Below, in pieces: positions 8,770 through 18,440 of a stretch of DNA of 64,000 nt. The notes under the pieces are model-generated. The model was not told the origin of the DNA and ran no database searches. It saw only the letters and a program-made list of their open reading frames with translations. Source of the DNA: Reyranella humidisoli (GTDB taxonomy: Bacteria > Pseudomonadota > Alphaproteobacteria > Reyranellales > Reyranellaceae); assembly GCF_019039055.1 (NCBI RefSeq), contig NZ_JAHOPB010000004.1, positions 104,294 through 168,293 on the forward strand, in the 5' to 3' direction. Positions within the stretch are counted from its first letter, which is position 1. The number at the start of each line of letters is the position of its first letter. Made by a program: the position numbers and the translations under genes.

Positions 8770-11616
8770 GTGAGAGAATTGGAGTCATCGCGTGTCACGC
8801 AAGCGCGTCGCATCATGGTCGCCGTATTCGTGGGTGCGGCGGGTCTCGGCGCCCTGACGAGGCCGGCGCAGGCACAGCTCGGATTCAAGACCTACCAGTA
8901 CGGCACGAGCGCCATCACGACGGTCACTGGCATCCGCGGCGACAACATGACCGGAAACTACTCCTACGCGGGCGGCACGGGCGGACTGCTATTCGGCCTG
9001 TCGGGAGATTCGATCTCGCCGTTCCCGTCGGCGGCGGTAGGCGCCTCCAACTATCCTGGCGCTACCAGCAGCACGCCCTATGGGCCGAGCTTCGGTTCCG
9101 CGTCGGGGATCCTGCGGGTGGTCGGCAGCTACATCACTGCCGCGTCCAACCCCTACGATCTCGGCTATCTGTACGATGCGGCCAAGGCGCCCGGATCGCA
9201 GCTCAGCACGTTGATCTATCCCGGCGGCGACACGCTCTACACCATCGCCCACAGCAACTTCGGGAACCAGGTCGTCGGCAACTACGACACCAGGTTCGCC
9301 ACTGGCAACGCCTTCGTCTACGACATTCCCACTGGCACCTTCACGACCAACAACAAGCCCGGTGCGGTCAGCACCACGGCCTATGGCGTGTACGGCAACA
9401 GGATTGCCGGTGGCTTCGCCGATCCGACGTTGCACGGTTACATCTACAATCAATCGACGCGCGGTTTCACGACCTACGACGCACCGGGCGGCGTGGTCAC
9501 GCATTTCGAGGGCATCACCTCCGGCGGCCGCGCCAACACCTACAATCTCGTCGCCGACTCCGTCGACATAAACGGCAATCCGCATGCCTGGGCGGTGCAT
9601 GTCGACGCGGCGGGTATCGCCACCTGGACGGAGATCGCTGTGCCGGGCGCTTCGGTGACGTCGGCTAACTCGACCTATGGCGGCTACGTGATCGGCGTCT
9701 ATGTCGAGAACGGCGTCACCAGGGCCTACACGGTGAACGTGCCGGGCCTCTACAACCCGGTAACCAATTCGGCCAACGTCATCTCCGGGGTCGCCGGCGC
9801 GGTGGCGATTGATGGGGCCGGCGACGATGTCGTCAATAGCGGCTCGATCCAGATGTCGGGCGCCAACGCCATCGGCATCGGCAACGGAACCTACGGAGTC
9901 GTGACCAACTACGGTACGATCGGCGTCACCGGTGGGGGTGGTACAGCCGTTCAGATGAGGGGCGAGTTCGGCTCGCTGCTGAATGCGGGCACGATCAGCG
10001 CCACCCCGGGCGGCTACGCGATCCGCGCCGATGGCACGGCGGTTGGCTCGCTCGTCGTCAACAACGGCACCATAGACGGCCTGGTCTCGATCGCCGCTGG
10101 ACCCGATGCCCGTTTCGAGAACAGCGGCTGGCTCGGCATCGCGGGCGCCGGTGCCGGCGCGACGCATCAGACCAGCGGCACCTTCGTTCAGACGTCGGCC
10201 GGCACCATGGGGCTGCGTGTTTCCCCGACGGCCGCGGACAAACTCGTCGTGAATGGCACCGCGCGGCTGGCGGGCGGCCTGCAAGTCCTCGCGCAGGGCG
10301 GCACCTTCGGACCGCGCTCCACCTACACGCTGGTGACGGCGACCGGCGGCCTGAGCGGCGCTTTCCAGACAGTGGCGAGCACCTCGCCCTTCCTGATCCC
10401 GACGCTGAGCTACGACGCCAACAACGCCTATCTCGACCTGCAGGTCGGCGGCTTCGCGCAGGCGGCGCTGACGCCCAACCAGGCGGCGGTGGGTGCGGTG
10501 CTCGACGCCACGGCGCCCACTGCGACCGGCGACTACGCCACCGTCGTAAGTGCGCTCGCAGGCCTCTCCGCGCAGCAGGGCCAGGCGGTGATGAACTCGA
10601 TCAGTGGCCAGAACTATTCGGGCTTCTCGAACTCGATGGTGCAGGGGATCCAGCTTTTCCTCGGCAATTTCGCGGGACAGGCAGGCGGCAGCGGCAGCTC
10701 TGGCGGGTCGAGCCGGGTGGCACTGGCCGAAGCCTGCGATGTTGCCTGCGACAGCACCGTGCCCGCGTTGTGGAGTGCCTGGGGTGGCGCGCTGGGCGGG
10801 CTCGGCACGATCAGCAACGGCGGTGCGAATGCCGGCGCCCTGACCTACAGCGTCGGCGGTTTCGCAGCCGGCCTCGACCGTCTCGTGGCGGCCAACCTCC
10901 GGGTCGGCGCCACGATCGGCTACCAGAACGCCAGCCAATGGGTCGCGGGCTTCAGCGGCAATGGCAGCTCGAACACCTTTCAGGTCGGGCTCTATGCCAA
11001 CTACAGCCAGGACAAGGTCTACGCCGACGTGATCGCCGGCTATGCCTACAGCGCCAACCAGATGTGGCGCAGCATCGCGATCCCGGGCCTCGCGCCGCGC
11101 ACCGCGATCGGCAACACCGGCGCCAACCAGTTCTACGGCCAGGTCGAGACCGGTTATCGCTTCGACCTCGGCGGTCTGGCCGACGCCTTCGTCACGCCGT
11201 TCGTGCGGCTGCAGGCCTATACCGGCACCCAGAACGCCTTCACCGAGACGGGGGCAGGCTCGCTGAACCTCTCGGTGGCGCAGCAGACGACGAACTCGCT
11301 GCGCACGGTGCTGGGCGCGCAGCTGGGCGGTTCGATGGACTTGGGCTGGCGCGACCGGCTGGCGCTGAAGGTACGACTGGGCTGGAGCCACGAGTATGCC
11401 GACACGGCGCGTCCCGTGACGGCCTCGTTCGCCGGCGCGCCGGTGGCGCCGTTCACGACCTACGGCGTGGCGCCGCAGCGCGACGGCGTCGTGATGGGCC
11501 TCGCGGCCAATACTGCCATCGCCGATGCGACCTCGATCTACCTGCGCTACGAGGGCGAGGTCTCCGGCCAGGACAACGCCCACGCCTTCACCGCCGGATT
11601 CCGCATGACGTGGTAG
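8770..11616 (+). CDS. Autotransporter 3 with HAF-repeat-like passenger
   Basis: 948 residues from GTG 8770, four bases after AGGAG; a TTG at 8767 lies too close to that site. The signal peptide ends RPAQAQ. The passenger (about 30-330) has repeating blocks such as FTTNNKPGAVSTTAYGV and FTTYDAPGGVVTHFEGI with HGYIYN, the pattern of the extracellular HAF repeat (F-TT-D-PGA...G). No DTGS motif is present, so this is not the protease-like type. A short strand-repeat stalk (about 335-480) leads to a barrel ending in FRMTW. From about 11040 the barrel DNA is nearly identical to the other two genes, while 10400-11000 is clearly more diverged. The ligand or role of the passenger is unknown. Confidence 0.88.
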   Translation: MRELESSRVTQARRIMVAVFVGAAGLGALTRPAQAQLGFKTYQYGTSAITTVTGIRGDNMTGNYSYAGGTGGLLFGLSGDSISPFPSAAVGASNYPGATSSTPYGPSFGSASGILRVVGSYITAASNPYDLGYLYDAAKAPGSQLSTLIYPGGDTLYTIAHSNFGNQVVGNYDTRFATGNAFVYDIPTGTFTTNNKPGAVSTTAYGVYGNRIAGGFADPTLHGYIYNQSTRGFTTYDAPGGVVTHFEGITSGGRANTYNLVADSVDINGNPHAWAVHVDAAGIATWTEIAVPGASVTSANSTYGGYVIGVYVENGVTRAYTVNVPGLYNPVTNSANVISGVAGAVAIDGAGDDVVNSGSIQMSGANAIGIGNGTYGVVTNYGTIGVTGGGGTAVQMRGEFGSLLNAGTISATPGGYAIRADGTAVGSLVVNNGTIDGLVSIAAGPDARFENSGWLGIAGAGAGATHQTSGTFVQTSAGTMGLRVSPTAADKLVVNGTARLAGGLQVLAQGGTFGPRSTYTLVTATGGLSGAFQTVASTSPFLIPTLSYDANNAYLDLQVGGFAQAALTPNQAAVGAVLDATAPTATGDYATVVSALAGLSAQQGQAVMNSISGQNYSGFSNSMVQGIQLFLGNFAGQAGGSGSSGGSSRVALAEACDVACDSTVPALWSAWGGALGGLGTISNGGANAGALTYSVGGFAAGLDRLVAANLRVGATIGYQNASQWVAGFSGNGSSNTFQVGLYANYSQDKVYADVIAGYAYSANQMWRSIAIPGLAPRTAIGNTGANQFYGQVETGYRFDLGGLADAFVTPFVRLQAYTGTQNAFTETGAGSLNLSVAQQTTNSLRTVLGAQLGGSMDLGWRDRLALKVRLGWSHEYADTARPVTASFAGAPVAPFTTYGVAPQRDGVVMGLAANTAIADATSIYLRYEGEVSGQDNAHAFTAGFRMTW
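11040..11616 (+). repeat. Direct repeat: autotransporter barrel, copy 3 (3' part)
   Basis: Nearly identical to 4529-5105 and 8123-8699. The DNA just upstream (10910-11035) differs from copies 1 and 2 at many positions, giving a sharp step in identity. Confidence 0.85.
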
Positions 11617-11749
11617 ACGTGGGCTCCATCGTGCGGTGAATTCCGCGCAGGATCGGCGCGGCGCTCGAAATCCGGCCGGTCTGGTTTTTTGCCATCTTCT
11701 GTCGGCAAGGGTTGTGCAGGCCAAACTGGGAAACGATCGATCCGGCGCG

Positions 11750-12751
11750 ATGGGTAGCTTGCGTATTGTCCTGCTTCTGGTGGCGACCCTCATGGGCTGT
11801 GCGCCCGTGGTCGTTCCGGCGGGCGCCCCGGTGCGTCCGGCCACACTGGAAAGCGACTGGTACGTGGCCGCCGACGGCACCGTCCTGAAACTCGCGGTGT
11901 GGCCCGCTTCCGGCGGCGCGCCGAAAGCGATCATCCTCGGCATCCACGGGTTCGGCGACTATCGCAAGGCATGGGAGGAGCCGGCGGAGATCTGGGCCGC
12001 TGACGGCATCACGACCATCGCCTATGACCAGCGCGGCTTCGGCTCCAGCGCCACGCGCGGCCGCTGGGCCGGGACGGCCACCATGATCGACGACATCCGG
12101 ACGGTCGCCTCGCTCGTCCGGCAGAAATATCCCGGCGTGCCGCTCTATCTCGCCGGAGAAAGCATGGGCGGCGCGCTCGTCATGGCCGCGGCCGACAAGC
12201 CCCTCGACGTCGACGGCCTGATCCTGGTCGCGGCCGCGCTGCGCTCGCGCGATACGCTCGGGCCCTTCCTGAGCGGTGGGCTCGCCTTCTTCGCCCACAC
12301 GGTGCCGTGGCTGCCGTCCGGGCCGACCTCCATCGATTTCCAGCCGACGGACAATCCGAAAACGATGGAGAAGATGCGCAACGACGCCATGATCCTGCGC
12401 AACCCGCGCGTGGATCTGGGCTACGGGCTGGTCGAGGCGATGGATGCCGGCAAGGCTGCGGCGCCGAACATCAACAAGCCGTACCTGATGCTGCATGGCA
12501 TCGGCGACCGCCTGGTGCCGATCGAACCCGTGCGCTCGGCCATCGAGGTGATGCCCAGGCGTCCCGATTCGCATCTCGCCTTCTATCGCAACGGCTACCA
12601 CATGCTGCTGCGCGACAAGCAGGGCGCGCTGGTGGCCCAGGATGTGGCCGCCTGGATCCGGGACAAGGACCAGCCGCTGCCGTCCGGCGCCGACGTCCAG
12701 GTGTCGCGGCCGGAACTGGCCAGGCTGTGGGGCAGCAAGCGGGGCGACTGA
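11750..12751 (+). CDS. Lipoprotein alpha/beta hydrolase (lysophospholipase / monoacylglycerol lipase-like)
   Basis: 333 residues from ATG 11750. This start gives a lipoprotein signal with lipobox LMGC (Cys17), so the enzyme is probably anchored on the periplasmic side of a membrane. Catalytic features of the serine hydrolase_4 family are visible: oxyanion segment GIHGFGDY, nucleophile GESMGG (Ser138), acid GDRLVP (Asp253) and base GYHMLL (His284). It likely cleaves monoacylglycerols or lysophospholipids; the true substrate is not shown. It lies directly after the autotransporter array, and a decayed piece of a second copy sits between autotransporters 1 and 2, so the pair travelled together. 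A link to surface lipids or passenger release is speculation. Confidence 0.85.
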   Translation: MGSLRIVLLLVATLMGCAPVVVPAGAPVRPATLESDWYVAADGTVLKLAVWPASGGAPKAIILGIHGFGDYRKAWEEPAEIWAADGITTIAYDQRGFGSSATRGRWAGTATMIDDIRTVASLVRQKYPGVPLYLAGESMGGALVMAAADKPLDVDGLILVAAALRSRDTLGPFLSGGLAFFAHTVPWLPSGPTSIDFQPTDNPKTMEKMRNDAMILRNPRVDLGYGLVEAMDAGKAAAPNINKPYLMLHGIGDRLVPIEPVRSAIEVMPRRPDSHLAFYRNGYHMLLRDKQGALVAQDVAAWIRDKDQPLPSGADVQVSRPELARLWGSKRGD

Positions 12752-12842
12752 CGCCGGTCTCCGCGTCCCGCGGCGCTTGCCGTTCACGGCCAGTGCCCTA
12801 TATCGACCGCCGGAAACGAGTCCAGCGCGAGGGATAGAAGCA

Positions 12843-14747
12843 ATGAACGGCGACGGTTCGACCGCCCAGGGCAGCCCGGAGAAGCACCAGTTTCAGGCCG
12901 AGGTGGCCGAGCTCCTCAACCTAATGATCCACTCGGTCTATTCCGAGACCGACGTGTTCCTGCGGGAACTGGTGTCGAACGCCTCCGACGCCTGCGACAA
13001 GGTCCGCTACGAGGCCATCGCCCGGCCCGATCTGCTGGCTGGTGACGAGCGGCTGGCGATCCGGATCAAGCCGGACGCAGAAGGCAAGACGCTCACCATC
13101 GCCGACAACGGCATCGGCATGGACCGGCAGGAGCTTGTAGACAATCTCGGCACCCTGGCGCGGTCCGGCACCAAGGCCTTCCTGAAGGGGCTGAAGGACG
13201 CGAAGGAGGGGCTGGGCCTGATCGGCCAGTTCGGCGTCGGCTTCTACGCCGCCTTCATGGTCGCTGACCGCATCGAGGTGACGAGCCGCCGCGCCGGTTC
13301 GGCCGAGGCCTGGACCTGGACCTCCGCCAGTGGCGCGGGCTTCGAGGTAGCGCCCGCCACCGACGAGCAGTCGGCGAGGGTCGCGCGCGGCACCGAGATC
13401 GTGCTGCATCTCAAGGAAGACGCCGTGCGCTACCTACAGCCCTACGAGCTGGAGCGCATCGTCCGCACCTATTCCGACCACGTGCTGTTCCCGATCGAGC
13501 TGATCGACGACAAGGGCGAGGCGCGCCAGGTCAATGCCGCGAGCGCGCTGTGGCAGCGCTCGAAATCCGAAGTGACGCCCGAGGACTACACGCAGGCCTA
13601 CCGCTCCATCGCCATGGCCTTCGACGAGCCGGCGCTCACGCTGCACTACAAGGTCGAGGGGCGGCAGTCCTATGCGGTGCTGCTGTTCGTGCCGAGCACG
13701 CCGCCGTTCGATCTCACCGATCCGGCCCGCAAGGGGCGGGTGAAGCTCTATGTCCGCCGCGTCTACATCACCGACGATGCCGAGCTGCTGCCGTCCTACC
13801 TTCGCTTCGTGCGCGGCGTCGTCGACAGCGAGGACCTGCCGCTCAACCTGTCGCGCGAGATGCTGCAGAACAATCCGCAGGTGCGCCAGATCCGCAACGG
13901 CCTGGTCGGCCGCGTTCTGTCCGAGCTGGAAAGCACGGCGACTAAGGATGCCGAAGCCTTCGGCAAGATTTGGGAGACGTTCGGTTCGATCCTGAAGGAA
14001 GGCCTCTACGAAGACGGCGAGCGCCGCGCGCAGATCCTCGGTCTGGCGCGCTTCTCCTCGACCGCCGGCGACACGCCGCGTTCGATCAAGGAGTATGTCG
14101 CCAACCTCAAGCCGAACCAGACCGAGATCTACTATCTCGTGGGCGACAGTCTCGACCGGCTGAAGTCCAACCCGAAGCTGGAGGCGGCGAAGGCGCGCGG
14201 CGTCGAGGTGTTGCTGCTGACCGATCCGGTCGACGCCTTCTGGACGACCCTGCCGCAGGAATTCGAGGGCAAGCCGCTCAAGTCCCTGAGCCAGGGCGAT
14301 GTCGACTTCGGCCTGATCCCCGTCGTCGACGCGGACAAGACGAAGGAGGCGGAAGCCGATGCCGGCGACGACGCGTCCGTCCTTGCGGCCGCGAAGGACG
14401 TGCTGGGCGACAAGGTCGCGGACGTGAAGGCCTCGACGCGACTGACCGACAGCGCCTCCTGCTTGGTGGCAAGCGCGCAGGGCCGGGACCGTGAACTTGA
14501 GCGTTTGCTCGAGCGCCAGAATCGCGGCAGCGGCGCCAAGCCGATCCTCGAACTGAACATGAAGCACGCGATGGTCCGCCTGCTGGCAACGGCGAAGAAG
14601 GAAGACCGCGCGCAGGATGTCGAGGATCTCGCCAACCTGCTGCTCGACCAGGCCCGCATCCTCGACGGCGAGATCCCGTCCGATCCGGCCGCCTTCGCGC
14701 GCCGCCTCAACGACTATGTCGTGCGAGCGCTGCGCGCGGTCGCCTAG
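12843..14747 (+). CDS. htpG: Molecular chaperone HtpG (Hsp90)
   Basis: 634 residues, the usual length for bacterial Hsp90. The N-terminal GHKL ATPase domain shows ELVSNASDACDK, the DNGIGM loop and GQFGVGFYAAFM. The middle domain carries LYVRRVYITDDAELLPSYLRFVRGVVDSEDLPLNLSRE (given here as landmarks LYVRRV, RGVVDS and LPLNLSRE). The C-terminal dimerisation region ends RALRAVA. It is a cytoplasmic ATP-dependent chaperone for stress-sensitive clients. ATG 12843 follows GAGGG and starts the family-typical sequence about 15 residues before the conserved HQFQAEV. It looks monocistronic, with a hairpin 30 bases after the stop. Confidence 0.96.
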   Translation: MNGDGSTAQGSPEKHQFQAEVAELLNLMIHSVYSETDVFLRELVSNASDACDKVRYEAIARPDLLAGDERLAIRIKPDAEGKTLTIADNGIGMDRQELVDNLGTLARSGTKAFLKGLKDAKEGLGLIGQFGVGFYAAFMVADRIEVTSRRAGSAEAWTWTSASGAGFEVAPATDEQSARVARGTEIVLHLKEDAVRYLQPYELERIVRTYSDHVLFPIELIDDKGEARQVNAASALWQRSKSEVTPEDYTQAYRSIAMAFDEPALTLHYKVEGRQSYAVLLFVPSTPPFDLTDPARKGRVKLYVRRVYITDDAELLPSYLRFVRGVVDSEDLPLNLSREMLQNNPQVRQIRNGLVGRVLSELESTATKDAEAFGKIWETFGSILKEGLYEDGERRAQILGLARFSSTAGDTPRSIKEYVANLKPNQTEIYYLVGDSLDRLKSNPKLEAAKARGVEVLLLTDPVDAFWTTLPQEFEGKPLKSLSQGDVDFGLIPVVDADKTKEAEADAGDDASVLAAAKDVLGDKVADVKASTRLTDSASCLVASAQGRDRELERLLERQNRGSGAKPILELNMKHAMVRLLATAKKEDRAQDVEDLANLLLDQARILDGEIPSDPAAFARRLNDYVVRALRAVA

Positions 14748-14776
14748 CGACGCGGCGAGGGACATTCCGTTTCGGC

Positions 14777-14802
14777 GTGCAATCGAGCCTCTTCGATTGC
14801 AC
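14777..14802. terminator. Perfect 10-bp hairpin after htpG
   Basis: GTGCAATCGA and TCGATTGCAC are exact inverted copies around a six-base loop. A clear U-tract is missing (the next bases are TTGTCGCC). It may be a terminator or mRNA 3' stabiliser for htpG, or an operator for the next gene. Confidence 0.5.
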
Positions 14803-14874
14803 TTGTCGCCGTAAGCGCCGTACCCGCAGACTTTTCGGAACAGCCGAAGCGTTGCGAGTATCGGAGGAAACGAG

Positions 14875-15858
14875 ATGTCCCACAGCCGTACCATCGGCCG
14901 CCGCACTTTGCTGGGCGCCACCGTCGGCGCGCTGGCCGCGCCCGCCATCGTGCAGGCGCAGGCTTGGCCCAACAAGCCGGTGCGCGTCGTCAATGCCTAC
15001 AGCGCCGGCGGCACGGCGGACGTCGTCTGCCGCATCTACTGCCAGGCGCTGGGCGAGAGGCTCGGCCAGGCTTTCACCGTCGACAACAAGCCGGGCGCGG
15101 CGGGCACCATCGCCGCCCAGATCGTGGCGCGCGCGCCCAACGACGGTTACACGATTCTCTACGATGCCACCGCCCAGTCGGTGAACCCATCGCTGTTCGC
15201 GGGCAAGCTTCCCTACGACACGCAGCGCGAGCTCCTGCCGATCGCCCAGACGATGCAGACACCTGTCACGCTGGTGCGCAACGCGCAGTTCCCGGTCAAG
15301 ACCGTGCCGGAGCTGATCGCGCTCGCGAAGAGCAAGCCGGGCTCGCTCGACTGTGCGTCGACGGGCATCGGCACGGTGCAGCATGTCTCGCTTGAGCTGC
15401 TGAACCAGAAGGCCGGGATCAAGATCAACCACGTGCCCTACAAGGAGATGGGGTCGGTCCGTAACGACCTGTTCGCCGGCCGTATCCCGCTGCTGTTCAG
15501 CAACGTCCCCGGAACGGTGGCGCTGCTGAGTTCGAAGGACGTGACCTGCATGGCGCATACCGGTCCCAGGCCGGTCGAGGTTCTGCCGGGCGTCCCCGCC
15601 ATTTCGGAGGTCATTCCCGGTTTCGAGACCTGGGAGTGGAACGGCCTGTTCGCGCCGGCCGGCACCGATCCTGCCCTGATCTCGCGACTCAATGCCGAGG
15701 TCAACGCGGTCATGAAGATGGAGAGCGTGGCCAAGCGGCTCGCGGAGCTGGGCGCGCTGACGCAGGCCAATACGGTCGTCGAGTTCACGGCCTTTCGCGA
15801 AAAGCAGATCGCCTTCTTCGCCGAGATGGTGAAGAGCGCCAATATCCGCATCGAGTAG
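14875..15858 (+). CDS. Tripartite tricarboxylate transporter substrate-binding protein (TctC/Bug family)
   Basis: 327 residues with a twin-arginine-like leader (GRRTLLGATVGALAAPAIVQA), so it is periplasmic. The mature start WPNKPVRVVNAYSAGGTADVVCR and the later GCASTGIGTVQH-like and HVPYKEMG blocks are standard for Bug-type receptors of organic anions. No tctA/tctB membrane genes are nearby, so it is an orphan receptor, which is common in the bacteria that expand this family. The stop is 10 bases before the amidohydrolase start, so the two genes form an operon. The ligand may be a substrate of that hydrolase. Confidence 0.92.
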   Translation: MSHSRTIGRRTLLGATVGALAAPAIVQAQAWPNKPVRVVNAYSAGGTADVVCRIYCQALGERLGQAFTVDNKPGAAGTIAAQIVARAPNDGYTILYDATAQSVNPSLFAGKLPYDTQRELLPIAQTMQTPVTLVRNAQFPVKTVPELIALAKSKPGSLDCASTGIGTVQHVSLELLNQKAGIKINHVPYKEMGSVRNDLFAGRIPLLFSNVPGTVALLSSKDVTCMAHTGPRPVEVLPGVPAISEVIPGFETWEWNGLFAPAGTDPALISRLNAEVNAVMKMESVAKRLAELGALTQANTVVEFTAFREKQIAFFAEMVKSANIRIE

Positions 15859-15868
15859 GGAGCAGACG

Positions 15869-16954
15869 ATGGCCGAGAACGATCCGCTGCTCGGCCACGG
15901 CCGGCAGATCATCGTGCGCGAGGACTGGCTCCGCCTGACCGAGGAGCCGATCCTCGAGCCCGGACTGCCGATCGTCGATCCGCATCACCATCTCTGGGAG
16001 CGTGACGGCGGCCATTCCTACCTGCTGCCGCATCTCCTGGCCGACACGGCGAGCGGGCATGACATCCGCGCGACGATCTTCGTGCAATGCGGGGAGATGT
16101 ATCGCGCCTCGGGACCGGCCGACGAGCAGTCGCTCGGCGAGACCGAGTTCGTGACCGGCATGGCTGCGATGAGCGCGAGTGGCCGGCACGGGCCGACGCG
16201 CGCCTGCGCCGGCATCATCGGCATGGTCGACCTGACCCTGGGCGACCGCGTCGAGCCGCTGCTGGAGACGCATCGCGCGGTGGCGGGCGGTCGCTTCTGC
16301 GGTATCCGCAACCGCACCGCCTGGCATCCCTCGCCGGACGTCACCTCCAACCTGGTGATGAAGCCGCCGGGGCCGCTCGAGCATCCGTCGTTCGCCGACG
16401 GCGCGCGGCGGCTGGCGCGGCAGGGCCTGCCGCTCGATGTCTGGGCCTATCACACGCAGCTGCCGCATGTGCTCTCGCTGGCGCGCGCGGTGCCCGAGCT
16501 CACGATCGTCGTCGACCATGTCGGCGGGCCGTTGGGCATCGGTCCGTTCCGAGGCAGGCAGGCCGAAGTGTTCCCCGAGTGGAAGCAGCGCATTCTCGAT
16601 CTGGCGGCGCTGCCCAACGTACGGGTGAAGCTGGGCGGTCTCACCATGTTCGTGAACGGCTTCGACTTTCACAAGCCGGCCAGGCCGCCGGGCTCGGAAG
16701 AACTCGCGAAGACCTGGCGTCCCTATATCGAGACCTGCATCGAGGCGTTCGGCGTCGAGCGCTGCATGTTCGAGAGCAACTTCCCGGTCGACAAGGGACA
16801 GTGCAGCTACCCGGTCCTGTGGAACGCCTTCAAGCGGCTGACCGCAGGGGCGAGTGCCGGCGAGAAGACGGCGCTCTACAGCGGCACCGCCACGCGCACC
16901 TACGGTCTGGACCGGCTTCCCGCGGCGCTGGCGATCGATCTTCAACCGAGGTAG
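15869..16954 (+). CDS. Amidohydrolase family protein (COG3618, TIM-barrel metal hydrolase)
   Basis: 361 residues. The N-terminal metal-binding motif PIVDPHHHLWE (about 33-43) and the C-terminal FESNFPVDK segment, with its barrel-end aspartate, are those of amidohydrolase_2 proteins, including lactonases and 2-pyrone-4,6-dicarboxylate hydrolase relatives. These open lactones or decarboxylate cyclic acids in the cytoplasm. The ATG follows GGGAGCAGAC. It is co-transcribed with the TctC-type receptor gene, which suggests the pair takes up and processes an organic acid. The specific substrate is unknown. Confidence 0.85.
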   Translation: MAENDPLLGHGRQIIVREDWLRLTEEPILEPGLPIVDPHHHLWERDGGHSYLLPHLLADTASGHDIRATIFVQCGEMYRASGPADEQSLGETEFVTGMAAMSASGRHGPTRACAGIIGMVDLTLGDRVEPLLETHRAVAGGRFCGIRNRTAWHPSPDVTSNLVMKPPGPLEHPSFADGARRLARQGLPLDVWAYHTQLPHVLSLARAVPELTIVVDHVGGPLGIGPFRGRQAEVFPEWKQRILDLAALPNVRVKLGGLTMFVNGFDFHKPARPPGSEELAKTWRPYIETCIEAFGVERCMFESNFPVDKGQCSYPVLWNAFKRLTAGASAGEKTALYSGTATRTYGLDRLPAALAIDLQPR

Positions 16955-17170
16955 CGCCACGCCCCGTCAGCCTGAAGAGGAGCACGGTCCCCGGGCAGTC
17001 GCAGTGTGGTTGCTGCATTGCACACAAATCTCGGGGCAATTGTAGCGCGTTGAGCCGGCTGTAGCCGTACGTGCCCTGAAATCCCGCGTTTCCGCTTGCG
17101 TGCGTTTTCTGTGCGCCGCACAATTCTCATGTTGCACCGCAAAGCGGCTGCACGGGAAAGCGAGAGCGGC

Positions 17171-18343
17171 ATGACCAGCACGGACCTGAAGAATACCAGG
17201 CGGGCACCGGCCGATTTCAAATGGCCGGGACTCACCCATCCTGCCGGCGAACCCATCCGCCTCAATCGAGGGGGGTTCGTCGCCGTCGATCGCGACCGGG
17301 AGGCGGCCTACGACGCGATCTATCGCCCGCAGGCGCTCTACAACGTCGCGACCCACGGACTGCGCGCCAACAACGATGCCTTCCTGTTGCAGGAGGTCGC
17401 AACGAACCTGCCGATCTATCGCCAGGACACCGGACCCACCGACTTCCACATGCATCTGCCACCGGGAGGCTTCCAGTTCGTCCTGGTGACGTCGGGCGTG
17501 TTCACCTTCGACTATGACGGCAAGATCCACTATGTCGGCCCCGGCGCCGTGATCATGCAGAGCGCGATCGTGCATCGTCAGCTCTTCTACACATGGTCGG
17601 GCCTGCCGACGGACGAGAACCTGAAGACGCCGCAGACGGCGGTACCTGATGCGCTCTCCATGGGCTACTCGGGCAAGTTCCTCGAGGCGTTCATCACCGA
17701 ACCGGCGACGTTCCCCAACCCGACGGTCGTGGCGGCGGACCAGATCGTCGAAGCCGACACGTCGCGCACGGCCTGGGGGCATCCCGTGCATGACCGCCCG
17801 ATCGACGCCGGGTTCTGGTATCAGGATCCGCTGGCGCTGGGCTCGCTCTACCGCAAACTCGTCGACGATCTGCCGGGTGGTCCGGTCAAGGCGCCGTCTG
17901 CGGTTCATGTGCGCGACCTCGAGATCGAGAGTCCCAGCGGACATCTCGCGGTGGGCCACATCATCGCCACCGATCCCGCGGGTCAGTCGCTCCTGCCCAA
18001 GAGCTCGACCGGCGTTGCCACCGTCTCGGATCTCGCGAAGGGCGAAGTCGCCGTCTATCGCGTCATCCGCGGAACCGCGTCGTTCAGGGATCGCGCCGGC
18101 AAACTGCTGGAACTGTCTGCCGGCGATACGGTGACGGCGGGCGGACAGTCGGTCGACCTGGTCGGCGTGGGCGAGAACACGCAGCTGCTGCGGCTTGGCC
18201 TGCTGAAGGGGATAGACAATCTGCGGAAGTGGTCGCCGACGCAGCGCGACGAGATCGACGGGCTGGCCGGGCAGATCATCACGGCGCAAGCGCTGCGCCC
18301 GCTGCGCACCGACGGACCGCCGGTCGGTTATCTCTACGAGTAG
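17171..18343 (+). CDS. Cupin-like protein of unknown function
   Basis: 390 residues from ATG 17171. No exact family is recognised. Two beta-rich modules can be seen. Residues about 95-150 contain DFHMHLPPGGFQFVLVTSGV and a following VGPGAVIMQSAIVHRQ, a cupin-type barrel that retains possible His ligands. Residues about 290-350 have AVYRVIRGTASFRDRAGK and LSAGDTV, a second cupin-like barrel. No signal peptide or membrane helix is present. It may be an oxygenase, an isomerase or a sugar-acid-binding protein. A 216-base gap separates it from the amidohydrolase, so co-transcription is uncertain. Confidence 0.6.
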   Translation: MTSTDLKNTRRAPADFKWPGLTHPAGEPIRLNRGGFVAVDRDREAAYDAIYRPQALYNVATHGLRANNDAFLLQEVATNLPIYRQDTGPTDFHMHLPPGGFQFVLVTSGVFTFDYDGKIHYVGPGAVIMQSAIVHRQLFYTWSGLPTDENLKTPQTAVPDALSMGYSGKFLEAFITEPATFPNPTVVAADQIVEADTSRTAWGHPVHDRPIDAGFWYQDPLALGSLYRKLVDDLPGGPVKAPSAVHVRDLEIESPSGHLAVGHIIATDPAGQSLLPKSSTGVATVSDLAKGEVAVYRVIRGTASFRDRAGKLLELSAGDTVTAGGQSVDLVGVGENTQLLRLGLLKGIDNLRKWSPTQRDEIDGLAGQIITAQALRPLRTDGPPVGYLYE

Positions 18344-18401
18344 GCGACGCCTTCGCACGCTGCACGCCGCGAGTCGCGCCGCGCCGAATTGCGGCAGAAT
18401 C

Positions 18402-18430
18402 TTGACGTTCTACAGACGCGAAGGGATAAT
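18402..18430 (+). promoter_or_regulatory. Sigma70-type promoter of the cobalamin riboswitch transcript
   Basis: TTGACG (18402-18407) and GATAAT (18425-18430) are 17 bases apart, each one mismatch from consensus. The riboswitch core begins about 10 bases downstream, as expected for its own promoter. Confidence 0.75.
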
Positions 18431-18440
18431 GGAGACATTG

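Noticed and set aside
2802..11943. Very long open frames of 850-980 codons on the minus strand across the autotransporters
   Set aside because: They are antisense to clear secreted proteins, consist of Arg/His/Ala/Val-rich sequence with no family pattern, and arise from the codon bias of high-GC DNA.
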